Below, piece by piece: positions 12,036 through 20,518 of a stretch of DNA of 64,000 nt. Each line of letters opens with the position of its first letter. The first letter of the stretch is position 1. Where the stretch lies: the NCBI RefSeq assembly GCF_014647855.1, contig NZ_BMPZ01000005.1, positions 62,001 through 126,000 on the forward strand. The letters are read 5' to 3'. Under the pieces are notes generated by a model that was not told the DNA's origin, searched no databases, and was given only the letters and a program-made list of their open reading frames with translations. This stretch comes from Shewanella gelidii. Lineage in GTDB: Bacteria > Pseudomonadota > Gammaproteobacteria > Enterobacterales > Shewanellaceae. A program made the translations under genes and the position numbers.

Positions 12036-12312
12036 AAAAAGAACACCTTTTGATTCAAGGAAGCACTCAGCAAAGATGGGGCTTCCTTAAGCTCTAAGTG
12101 ATAATGATAATTACCCGTATTCAATTCGGGGTATTATAGGCAGTAGACGCAAGGGCATAAAACTAAATACAAACGAGCCTTGTTAATTTTACATAGTGAA
12201 TTTAGTTACTAAAGGTAACTTTTTTACTGCATAATCAAGGAATCTGAGTATATTTGGTATGTATTGCGCTAACTATGGCTAAGCACGTGTATCAAGTTTG
12301 AAAGGAATAGAA
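12036..12312. promoter_or_regulatory. sdhB-sucA intergenic region with hairpins and a Fur-box-like sequence
   Basis: The gap holds an 8-bp inverted repeat AAGGAAGC/GCTTCCTT (12058-12089 region). GATAATGATAAT at 12100-12111 equals two of the three hexamers of a Fur box. There is also a hairpin around TACCCG...CGGGGTA, and AGTTAC/GTAACT followed by five T (12204-12225). It could hold a 3'-UTR-derived small RNA or a sucA promoter; neither is proven from sequence. No protein-coding gene is seen. Confidence 0.35.
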
Positions 12313-15141
12313 ATGCACCAAGGCATCATGAAAGCTTGGCTCGAATCGTCTCACCTAAGTGGTGCGAACTCGACCTACGTAGAAGAGATGTATGAAGCCT
12401 ATCAACAAGACCCTGAGTCAGTAAGTGACGACTGGCGTGCGGTGTTTGATAATCTCCCTCCTGTAAATGGAACTGCAGTCAATGTTCCTGAACCTGCCCA
12501 TTCAAAAGTAAGAGACTACTTCCGAAGCGAAGCGTTGAAAGGTAGCCAAAAAGCAGTTGCTCGTGTCACCGACCCTGAGGTCGATGCCAAGCAAGTGAAA
12601 GTGCTGCAGATGATTAACGCCCACCGGTTCCGTGGTCATCAAAACGCTCAACTCGATCCGCTTGGTTTATGGAAGCGTGAAGCCGTGAAAGAGCTAGATC
12701 CTGCTTACCATGGTCTAACCGAAGACGATATGTCTCGCAAGTTCAATACGGGTTCTTTCGCCTATGGTGGCGAAACGATGGAGCTTGGAGAGCTAATTAC
12801 AGCGCTTAAAGCCACTTATTGTGGTTCTATCGGTGCCGAATATATGCATATTACGGATACTGATGAAAAACGTTGGATTCAGCAACGGCTCGAACCATCA
12901 TTAGGTAAAGCAACCTACGATAAGCAAGATAAAGCTCGTATTCTTGAAGGTTTAAACTCCGCTGAAGGTATTGAAAAATATCTTGGCGCCAAATTCCCTG
13001 GTGCTAAGCGATTCTCCCTAGAAGGGGGGGATGTTTTAGTCCCCATGATGAGAGAGCTGATTTATCAAGCCGGTGGTCATGGTACCAAGGAAATCGTCAT
13101 TGGTATGGCGCACCGAGGACGTTTAAATGTTCTTGTCAACATCTTGGGTAAAAAGCCGCAGGAGTTGTTTGATGAATTCGCCGGCAAACATGCTGACTCA
13201 GTCAACGGCTCGGGTGACGTTAAATACCACCAAGGCTTTTCGTCGGACTTTGAAACACCGGGCGGCAACGTTCACCTTGCGTTAGCGTTTAACCCATCTC
13301 ACCTTGAAATCGTGAATCCCGTGGTTATGGGCTCAGTCAGAGCTCGCCAAGATCGCCGCGGTTGTCCTGATGGACAGTTGGTGATGCCGATTACCATTCA
13401 TGGTGACTCAGCCATTACCGGGCAGGGCATTGTTCAAGAGACATTTAATATGTCTCAAACCCGCGGATTTAAAGTGGGCGGTAGTATTCGGGTGGTGATA
13501 AATAACCAAGTTGGCTTTACGACATCGAATCATCAAGATGTTCGTTCAACAGAATACTGTACTGATATTGCAAAAATGGTGCAGGCACCAATTTTCCACG
13601 TCAATGGCGATGATCCTGAAGCCGTCGCATTTGTTGCTCAGCTTGCAGTTGATTATCGCAACGAGTTTAAGCGTGACGTCGTGATTGACCTTGTTTGCTA
13701 CCGTCGCCATGGCCACAACGAAGCTGATGAGCCAAGTGCGACCCAGCCTTTGATGTATGGCAAGATTAAAAAGCATCCAACCCCGCGTAAGATATATGCT
13801 GACCGCTTGATTGAAGAACAGGCGATTGCTGCCGAAGAAGTCACGGCGATGATCAACGACTATCGCGAAGCGCTTGACCACGGCGAATGTGTGGTCAGGG
13901 AATGGCGTCCAATGGAAATGCATTCTGTTGATTGGACCCCATTTATTGGTCGAGAGTGGGATGAAAACTATGATGCAAGTCTACCCATTGAACAGCTTTA
14001 TGAATTAGCGAAAAGAACAGCTTATGTGCCGGAAGCACACAAGCTTCAATCTCGCGTTGCTAAAATTTATAAAGACCGCCTCGCAATGGCGAGCGGTGAT
14101 AAACCACTAGATTGGGGTTTTGCTGAAACCTTGGCATATGCGTCAATCCTTGAAGCACAATATCGAATTCGAATTACAGGGCAAGATTCGGGGCGGGGTA
14201 CTTTCTTCCACCGTCACGCCGTGCTTCACAATCAAAAAGATGCAACGACATATCTCCCCCTGCGTCATGTCGCCGAAGAGCAAGGTCCAATAGAAATCAT
14301 TGACTCTGTGCTTTCAGAAGCTTCTGTTCTGGCGTTTGAATACGGATATGCAACAGCAGAGCCCAGCGGATTAACGATTTGGGAAGCGCAGTTTGGTGAC
14401 TTCGTGAACTGTGCGCAAGTGGTGATTGACCAGTTCCTCTCTTCTGGTGAGCAAAAATGGGGCCGTATGTGCGGTTTAACCATGTTGCTTCCTCATGGCT
14501 ATGAAGGTCAAGGTCCAGAGCACTCAAGTGCACGACTTGAACGCTTCTTGCAGCTTTGTGCAAATCACAACATGCAAGTTTGTGTGCCTTCAACACCGGC
14601 ACAGGTCTACCATATGTTGCGCCGTCAGGTCGCTCGTCCTATGCGTCGTCCGTTGGTAGTTATGTCTCCTAAATCATTGCTTCGCCATCCAATGGCGGTC
14701 TCAAGTATGAGTGAATTAGCCGAAGGCAGCTTCCAGAGTGTGATCGGCGAAATCGAAGGAACTCAGGACCCACAACAAGTTGACCGCGTCGTTTTCTGTA
14801 GCGGTAAGGTTTACTTTGAATTGTTAGAAAAGCGTCGCAAAGAGAATATTAGCAACATTGCTTTGATTCGAATTGAACAGCTTTATCCGTTCCCTAAAGA
14901 AGAAGCTTTAGAAGTGCTTGCCCAGTACCAACACGTGAAGGATTTTGTTTGGTGTCAGGAAGAACCACAAAACCAAGGCGCTTGGTATTGTAGTCAGCAC
15001 CATTTTTGGAGTGTGATTCCTGCAGGAGCGATATTAACCTATGCTGGGCGTGACGCATCAGCAGCGCCCGCATGTGGCTACCCCGCATTACATGCACAGC
15101 AGCAAGCATCATTGATAGATTGCGCATTAAAACTGAAGTAA
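12313..15141 (+). CDS. sucA: 2-oxoglutarate dehydrogenase E1 component SucA
   Basis: 942 residues from the ATG at 12313, which has AAGGAA 6 bases upstream and gives the family N-terminus (MHQGIMKAWLESSHLSGANS). Thiamine-diphosphate decarboxylase of the 2-oxoglutarate dehydrogenase complex. The EYMHITD segment and the thiamine-binding IGMAHRGRLNVL and CYRRHGHNEADEPSATQPLMY blocks are present, as is the C-terminal transketolase-like part (GQDSGRGTFFHRHAVL). sucB follows after 29 bases. Confidence 0.96.
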   Translation: MHQGIMKAWLESSHLSGANSTYVEEMYEAYQQDPESVSDDWRAVFDNLPPVNGTAVNVPEPAHSKVRDYFRSEALKGSQKAVARVTDPEVDAKQVKVLQMINAHRFRGHQNAQLDPLGLWKREAVKELDPAYHGLTEDDMSRKFNTGSFAYGGETMELGELITALKATYCGSIGAEYMHITDTDEKRWIQQRLEPSLGKATYDKQDKARILEGLNSAEGIEKYLGAKFPGAKRFSLEGGDVLVPMMRELIYQAGGHGTKEIVIGMAHRGRLNVLVNILGKKPQELFDEFAGKHADSVNGSGDVKYHQGFSSDFETPGGNVHLALAFNPSHLEIVNPVVMGSVRARQDRRGCPDGQLVMPITIHGDSAITGQGIVQETFNMSQTRGFKVGGSIRVVINNQVGFTTSNHQDVRSTEYCTDIAKMVQAPIFHVNGDDPEAVAFVAQLAVDYRNEFKRDVVIDLVCYRRHGHNEADEPSATQPLMYGKIKKHPTPRKIYADRLIEEQAIAAEEVTAMINDYREALDHGECVVREWRPMEMHSVDWTPFIGREWDENYDASLPIEQLYELAKRTAYVPEAHKLQSRVAKIYKDRLAMASGDKPLDWGFAETLAYASILEAQYRIRITGQDSGRGTFFHRHAVLHNQKDATTYLPLRHVAEEQGPIEIIDSVLSEASVLAFEYGYATAEPSGLTIWEAQFGDFVNCAQVVIDQFLSSGEQKWGRMCGLTMLLPHGYEGQGPEHSSARLERFLQLCANHNMQVCVPSTPAQVYHMLRRQVARPMRRPLVVMSPKSLLRHPMAVSSMSELAEGSFQSVIGEIEGTQDPQQVDRVVFCSGKVYFELLEKRRKENISNIALIRIEQLYPFPKEEALEVLAQYQHVKDFVWCQEEPQNQGAWYCSQHHFWSVIPAGAILTYAGRDASAAPACGYPALHAQQQASLIDCALKLK

Positions 15142-15170
15142 CAGACAATTTATAATAAGGATAGCTCCAT

Positions 15171-16361
15171 ATGAGTATCGAAATTAAGGTACCCGTACTG
15201 CCAGAATCAGTAGCCGATGCAACCATTGCTACGTGGCATGTAAAAGCTGGTGAACAAGTTTCTCGAGATCAGAACTTAGTTGATATCGAAACCGACAAGG
15301 TCGTACTTGAAGTCGTGGCCCCTGAAGATGGCCAGATTGCAGAATTTATTGCTGAAGAAGGCGATACAGTTCTAGCTGAGCAAGTTATCGCTAAGTTCGT
15401 CGCTGGCGTTGTTGCGGGTCAAGAGTTAACAAAAGAGCAAGCAGAAGCCGCTCCGATTGTTGTTGCGGAAGAAGAAGGCAACGATGCGCTGAGCCCATCA
15501 GTACGTCGATTGATTGCTGAGCACGGCGTTGACGCCAGCCAAGTGAAAGGAACGGGTGTTGGTGGTCGTGTCACCAAAGAAGACGTTGAAGCTCATGTGA
15601 AACAAAAATCAGCTCAACCGGCAGCACAAGTTGCCGCAGAGCCAGAAGCGCCACTTGCAGAGCGTAGTCAAAAACGTGTGCCAATGACACGCCTACGTAA
15701 AACGATTGCAAGTCGATTACTTGAAGCGAAAAACTCTACGGCAATGTTAACCACGTTTAACGAAGTTAACATGCAGCCAATCATGAATATTCGTAAGCAA
15801 TACCAAGATATCTTTGAAAAGCGTCATGGCATTCGTTTAGGCTTTATGTCGTTTTATGTTAAAGCCGTGACGGAAGCGCTCAAACGCTACCCTGAAGTCA
15901 ATGCTTCGATTGATGGGGACGCGCTGGTGTATCACAACTTCTTTGATGTCAGCATTGCAGTGTCTACCCCGCGTGGTTTGGTGACACCAGTCCTGCGAGA
16001 TACCGACACGATGAGCCTTGCTGAAATTGAACAAGCCGTCCGTGAGCTGGCGATTAAAGGCCGAGACGGAAAGCTTACGGTTGATGACATGACTGGCGGT
16101 AACTTTACCGTGACCAATGGTGGTGTGTTCGGCTCACTCATGTCTACTCCAATTTTGAATCTGCCTCAAAGTGCCATTCTTGGAATGCACGCGATTAAAG
16201 ATCGCCCGATGGCAGTGAATGGTCAGGTTGAAATCCTGCCCATGATGTACCTCGCTCTTTCTTATGACCATCGCATTATTGATGGTCGTGAGTCGGTTGG
16301 CTTCCTAGTAACCATTAAGGATTTGCTAGAAGACCCAACTCGTCTGTTGCTTGATCTTTAA
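15171..16361 (+). CDS. sucB: Dihydrolipoamide succinyltransferase SucB (E2)
   Basis: 396 residues. Order: a single lipoyl domain with lipoyl-Lys43 (ETDKVVLEV), an E3-binding domain ([20 protein letters not shown]), an Ala/Pro linker, then the acyltransferase core with catalytic His367 in [10 protein letters not shown]. Transfers succinyl from lipoate to CoA. TAAGGATAG precedes the ATG. No lpd (E3) gene lies in the cluster, as is common. Confidence 0.96.
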   Translation: MSIEIKVPVLPESVADATIATWHVKAGEQVSRDQNLVDIETDKVVLEVVAPEDGQIAEFIAEEGDTVLAEQVIAKFVAGVVAGQELTKEQAEAAPIVVAEEEGNDALSPSVRRLIAEHGVDASQVKGTGVGGRVTKEDVEAHVKQKSAQPAAQVAAEPEAPLAERSQKRVPMTRLRKTIASRLLEAKNSTAMLTTFNEVNMQPIMNIRKQYQDIFEKRHGIRLGFMSFYVKAVTEALKRYPEVNASIDGDALVYHNFFDVSIAVSTPRGLVTPVLRDTDTMSLAEIEQAVRELAIKGRDGKLTVDDMTGGNFTVTNGGVFGSLMSTPILNLPQSAILGMHAIKDRPMAVNGQVEILPMMYLALSYDHRIIDGRESVGFLVTIKDLLEDPTRLLLDL

Positions 16362-16388
16362 AGGCATTGACAGACTTTACCCTCGTGG

Positions 16389-16407
16389 CAGGCTCCTGCG
16401 GAGCCTG
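16389..16407 (+). other. Hairpin between sucB and sucC
   Basis: CAGGCTCC and GGAGCCTG form a perfect 8-bp stem with a TGC loop. There is no U-tract, so it looks like an intercistronic stabilising or processing hairpin rather than a terminator. Confidence 0.6.
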
Positions 16408-16441
16408 TTGGAATTGATAAGAAGTATATGGATAGATCATC

Positions 16442-17608
16442 ATGAATTTGCATGAGTACCAGGCAAAATCTCTATTTGCCGAATATGGTTTACCAGTGTC
16501 AGAAGGCTTTGCATGTGACACAGCTCAAGAAGCTGTAGAAGCTGCAGGTCGTATTGGCGGAGATATGTGGGTTGTTAAGTGTCAGGTTCACGCTGGCGGC
16601 CGTGGTAAAGCTGGTGGCGTAAAGGTCACAGGTGACAAAGAGGAAATCCGCGCATTTGCTGAAAACTGGTTAGGTAAGAACCTTGTGACTTACCAAACTG
16701 ATGAAAAAGGCCAGCCGGTTGCTAAAATCCTTGTTGAAAGTTGCACCGATATTGCAAACGAACTCTATCTAGGTGCGGTTGTTGACCGCGCAACTCGCCG
16801 TGTTGTCTTTATGGCTTCGACCGAAGGCGGTGTGGATATTGAAACCGTAGCAGAAGAAACGCCAGAACTTATCCACAAAGCAATTATTGACCCATTAGCG
16901 GGTCCGCAGCCATATCAAGCGCGTGATCTTGGCTTTAAGCTGGGTCTAAACCCAACGCAAATGAAGCAGTTCACCAAAGTCTTTATGGGTCTCGCTGCCA
17001 TGTTTGAAGACCATGACTTTGCTTTGCTTGAGATAAACCCTTTGGTGATTACCACAGACGGTAACATTCACTGTCTTGACGGTAAGATTGGTATTGATGG
17101 CAATGCGTTATTCCGTCAACCAAAAATTCGCGATATGCATGACCCATCACAGGATGATGCTCGTGAAGCACACGCGGCCAAGTTCGAGCTGAATTATGTC
17201 GCACTTGATGGCACTGTGGGCTGTATGGTGAATGGTGCAGGCCTAGCGATGGGCACGATGGATATCGTTAACCTTCATGGTGGCAAACCAGCAAACTTCC
17301 TTGATGTGGGTGGTGGCGCGACGAAAGAACGTGTTGCTGAAGCATTCAAAATCATTTTGTCAGATGACAATGTGAAAGCTGTTTTGGTTAACATCTTTGG
17401 CGGAATCGTCCGTTGTGACATGATTGCTGAAGGCATCATTGGCGCAGTCAAAGAAGTTGGTGTTGAAGTTCCAGTGGTTGTACGTCTTGAAGGTACAAAT
17501 GCGGAGCTCGGTCGCGAAGTATTAGCAGGTTCTAGCCTCGACATTATTGCAGCTGAGTCACTGACAGATGCAGCTGAGAAAGTAGTTGCTGCTGCGGAGG
17601 GCAAATAA
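16442..17608 (+). CDS. sucC: Succinyl-CoA synthetase beta subunit SucC
   Basis: 388 residues, same as E. coli. ATP-grasp nucleotide-binding N-terminal part ([15 protein letters not shown]) and C-terminal CoA-ligase part ([16 protein letters not shown]). Couples succinyl-CoA cleavage to NTP formation. The stop codon overlaps the sucD ATG (TAATG). Confidence 0.96.
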   Translation: MNLHEYQAKSLFAEYGLPVSEGFACDTAQEAVEAAGRIGGDMWVVKCQVHAGGRGKAGGVKVTGDKEEIRAFAENWLGKNLVTYQTDEKGQPVAKILVESCTDIANELYLGAVVDRATRRVVFMASTEGGVDIETVAEETPELIHKAIIDPLAGPQPYQARDLGFKLGLNPTQMKQFTKVFMGLAAMFEDHDFALLEINPLVITTDGNIHCLDGKIGIDGNALFRQPKIRDMHDPSQDDAREAHAAKFELNYVALDGTVGCMVNGAGLAMGTMDIVNLHGGKPANFLDVGGGATKERVAEAFKIILSDDNVKAVLVNIFGGIVRCDMIAEGIIGAVKEVGVEVPVVVRLEGTNAELGREVLAGSSLDIIAAESLTDAAEKVVAAAEGK

Positions 17609-18480
17609 TGTCTGTATTAATTAACAAAGAAACAAAGGTGATCTGTCAAGGATTCACTGGTGGTCAAGGTACATTCCATTCTGAGCAAGCCATTGCCTAC
17701 GGCACACAAATGGTTGGTGGTGTTTCGCCAGGTAAAGGCGGCCAAGTTCATTTGGGTCTACCTGTGTTTAACACAGTAAAAGATGCGGTAGAAACAACGG
17801 GTGCGACAGCCTCGGTGATATACGTTCCTGCGCCATTTTGTAAAGATGCGATTTTAGAAGCAATCGACGGTGGCATTGAGCTTATCGTTTGTATTACTGA
17901 AGGCATCCCAACACTAGATATGCTGCAAGTAAAGGTTAAACTTGAAGAAACTGGCGTGCGTATGATCGGCCCTAACTGCCCAGGTGTGATTACACCTGGC
18001 GAATGTAAAATCGGCATTATGCCGGGTCACATTCATAAGCCAGGTAAAGTCGGTATTGTTTCTCGCTCTGGCACTTTAACCTACGAAGCCGTGAAGCAAA
18101 CAACAGATGAAGGCTTTGGTCAGTCGACGTGTGTCGGTATTGGTGGTGACCCGATCCCAGGGACCAACTTTATTGATGTACTGGAAATGTTCCAGAATGA
18201 TCCAGGCACTGAAGCGATCGTCATGATTGGTGAAATTGGTGGTACTGCAGAAGAAGAAGCTGCAGAGTTCATCAAGGCAAATGTGACTAAACCCGTCGTT
18301 TCATATATCGCGGGTGTTACAGCGCCAGCGGGTAAGCGTATGGGGCATGCAGGTGCAATTATCGCTGGTGGTAAAGGAACTGCTGACGACAAGTTTGCAG
18401 CACTTGAAGAGGCGGGCGTGACAACCGTTCGCTCACTTGCTGATATTGGCAAAGCCCTTCGTGAGAAAACAGGTTGGTAG
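17608..18480 (+). CDS. sucD: Succinyl-CoA synthetase alpha subunit SucD
   Basis: 290 residues. CoA-binding Rossmann part at the N-terminus ([20 protein letters not shown]). The phosphorylated active-site His247 is in RMGHAGAII. Works as a heterotetramer with SucC. Overlaps sucC by one base. A strong terminator follows. Confidence 0.97.
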   Translation: MSVLINKETKVICQGFTGGQGTFHSEQAIAYGTQMVGGVSPGKGGQVHLGLPVFNTVKDAVETTGATASVIYVPAPFCKDAILEAIDGGIELIVCITEGIPTLDMLQVKVKLEETGVRMIGPNCPGVITPGECKIGIMPGHIHKPGKVGIVSRSGTLTYEAVKQTTDEGFGQSTCVGIGGDPIPGTNFIDVLEMFQNDPGTEAIVMIGEIGGTAEEEAAEFIKANVTKPVVSYIAGVTAPAGKRMGHAGAIIAGGKGTADDKFAALEEAGVTTVRSLADIGKALREKTGW

Positions 18481-18498
18481 TTGCCACTTGTTAGAAGA

Positions 18499-18524
18499 AA
18501 AGGCGCCAAATGGCGCCTTTTTTG
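18499..18524 (+). terminator. Rho-independent terminator after sucD
   Basis: AAGGCGCC/GGCGCCTT perfect stem with loop AAAT, then a T-run. It marks the end of the sdh-suc transcription unit. Confidence 0.9.
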
Positions 18525-18677
18525 TTGTATGTTCACCAATACGTAGGGTTATGGAGCAATGGATGCGTATGATGATTGCTTCGCTGAGTAGTAAAGCGTC
18601 ATGTTTTTCTTCTCTATTGGTTTAGTTTCATTGAGCCCAACTCGCATTGTCTGCAGTCATTTGTCGTCGAGGTTATA

Positions 18678-19619
18678 TTGAGCGTATTTGCTGTTATTTT
18701 TCCGCTGCTGTTTTTGGTCGGTTTGGGCTATGGATTGACGCGAAGCAAAAAATTTAACCAAGAGCAAATTACGGGTATTAGTCGTTTTGCGTTCAATATA
18801 AGTATTCCTGCGTTTCTTTTTATCAACATGGCACGCGCAGATTTATCGCAAAGCATTCACTTCGCCACTATGCTCACGTTCTACGTGCCAGTGCTACTCG
18901 TTTATTGCTTTGGATACTTTATTGGGCGATGGCAATCCCAACCACATGACATTAGCAACCAGGCACCACAACGCGCGCGTAACGCTGTCTATGCACTTGG
19001 CTGCAGTTACTCAAACACTGTGCTCGTTGGACTACCGATTATTGTTGCAGCGCTAGGCGAGCGAATGATGGGCGTGGTATTCGTGATTATCACCTTCCAT
19101 AGTGCACTTCTTTTTGCGCTAACTTTTTTGTTATCAGCTTCAGGCCGTCAACAGGGCGGAGTTTGGCAAACGTTTGGGCGGTCAATGTTGTTGAATCCTG
19201 TCGTACTGAGTATTGGCCTTGGGCTTGGGGTGAATGCTTTAAATATTCCAATTGCTGATGAGTTGGATAAAGCACTATCTTTACTTGCTGCGCCGGCAAT
19301 TGCTTGTGCGCTTTTTGTACTTGGTGCGAACTTGAGCTTCTATCGTGTTAGCTCTGCTTGGCAAGGGGCAGTGATAGCCAGCACGATGAAGTTAGCTATT
19401 TTACCGGCTTTCGTATACGGCATGGGTAAATGGGTAACGATGATTGAACCACAAATGCTCGCAGTGGTGGTACTAATGAGTGCTTCACCCCTTGGAGTGA
19501 ACTCCTATTTGATTGCTTCGAAAATCCAAGCGCACCAGAAATTGCTAGGTAGTACAGTGGTGCTATCGACGGTTTTATGTGTGGTTAGTTACGCTTTTTG
19601 GTTGTCATTGTTTATCTAA
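18678..19619 (+). CDS. AEC-family (auxin efflux carrier-like) membrane transporter
   Basis: 313 residues, strongly hydrophobic, about ten membrane helices with the two-repeat look of the AEC/PIN-like family (Mem_trans). Typical pieces are SRFAFNISIPAFLF near the start, the central GCSYSNTVLVGLPIIVAALGE (AEC proteins have an NxxxxGlP element here) and the C-terminal SASPLGVNSYLIASK. The bacterial substrates are often malate or other organic acids, but nothing here fixes the substrate. The start is TTG (18678), with GAGG about 8 bases upstream. It stands alone between sucD and the sixA-like gene. Confidence 0.8.
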   Translation: MSVFAVIFPLLFLVGLGYGLTRSKKFNQEQITGISRFAFNISIPAFLFINMARADLSQSIHFATMLTFYVPVLLVYCFGYFIGRWQSQPHDISNQAPQRARNAVYALGCSYSNTVLVGLPIIVAALGERMMGVVFVIITFHSALLFALTFLLSASGRQQGGVWQTFGRSMLLNPVVLSIGLGLGVNALNIPIADELDKALSLLAAPAIACALFVLGANLSFYRVSSAWQGAVIASTMKLAILPAFVYGMGKWVTMIEPQMLAVVVLMSASPLGVNSYLIASKIQAHQKLLGSTVVLSTVLCVVSYAFWLSLFI

Positions 19620-19722
19620 CGATAGCGGTTGGTTAAGTTAGGTAATTGTCGCCAGTGGATTACATTGAACAGCATTGCCCGTTTATTCCGATGAAAAGTC
19701 GGAAAACTAAGGAGTCATCTCG

Positions 19723-20334
19723 ATGAAAACACTACATTTGATCCGTCATGCCAAATCGAGCTGGAAGGATCAAACGCTATCCGATATTGAGCGGCCATTG
19801 AATAAGCGGGGGCATGAGTCTTGCCGTATGATGGCCGCCAATATTTATGGAATTGGCGGCGGAATACAAGGTGTATTTGCGAATGTTTATGTCAGTGCAG
19901 CCCACCGTGCACAGTTGACCATGCAGGGTTTACAACATGCGTTGATTCAACAGGAACAAAATGCACAAAATAAACGAAACAAAAAAACTCAACTGGATGG
20001 TACGGAACACATTTCTTGGCTAGTTGAGCCCGATCTCTATACGTTTAGTTGGCAAGAGCTACTGTCGTGGTGTCAGACAATTGAGTCGAATCCGACAAGC
20101 GCCGACATGCCGCATCTAACGCTTGTAGGGCACAACCCTGCATTGGAAGAGCTGGTTTCTGTGTTATGTGGTTTTGACTATGGAACAACAGGGCTTGCCG
20201 GACAGTCTCAAGTGATAGAAAAATTCGCCACCGGTAGTTATGCTCAATTGCAATGCAATATTGCGTCTTGGGCTCAGTTAGGCCGCGGCAGCGCTCAGCT
20301 AAAATATTACATTAAGCCCAAAGATTTCCAGTAA
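19723..20334 (+). CDS. SixA-like histidine phosphatase
   Basis: 203 residues, histidine phosphatase (phosphoglycerate-mutase-like) fold. The active-site LIRHAKSSW is at residues 6-14 (His9). Also visible are the second Arg in SAAHRAQLTMQGL and the second His in LTLVGHNPALEEL. SixA removes phosphate from histidine on phosphotransfer proteins in E. coli. This protein is longer than E. coli SixA (161 residues), with an insert around residues 85-110 containing a basic KRNKK stretch, so the exact substrate is open. TAAGGAG precedes the ATG. Confidence 0.8.
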   Translation: MKTLHLIRHAKSSWKDQTLSDIERPLNKRGHESCRMMAANIYGIGGGIQGVFANVYVSAAHRAQLTMQGLQHALIQQEQNAQNKRNKKTQLDGTEHISWLVEPDLYTFSWQELLSWCQTIESNPTSADMPHLTLVGHNPALEELVSVLCGFDYGTTGLAGQSQVIEKFATGSYAQLQCNIASWAQLGRGSAQLKYYIKPKDFQ

Positions 20335-20436
20335 ATTCATCTTCGAGCGCTTATTTCGCTATTCTGGGGCTTGCCAGTGATGGTTTGCCATCAATGTATT
20401 TAATCGATAAGGCGATGATGTGATTGCCAATTCATT

Positions 20437-20460
20437 GCCTTTGTTAAATTTAACAAAGGC
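20437..20460. repeat. Perfect 24-bp palindrome between convergent genes
   Basis: Two 12-base arms, GCCTTTGTTAAA and its exact complement, with no spacer (as RNA, a 10-bp stem with an AATT loop). It lies between the sixA-like and U32 genes. There is no U-tract on either strand, so it is not a standard terminator. Confidence 0.8.
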
Positions 20461-20518
20461 GTGAACATCTCTAGGCCAAATTTGACGGAGCATATAGTAC
20501 ATTCTGCCCACCGCTTCA

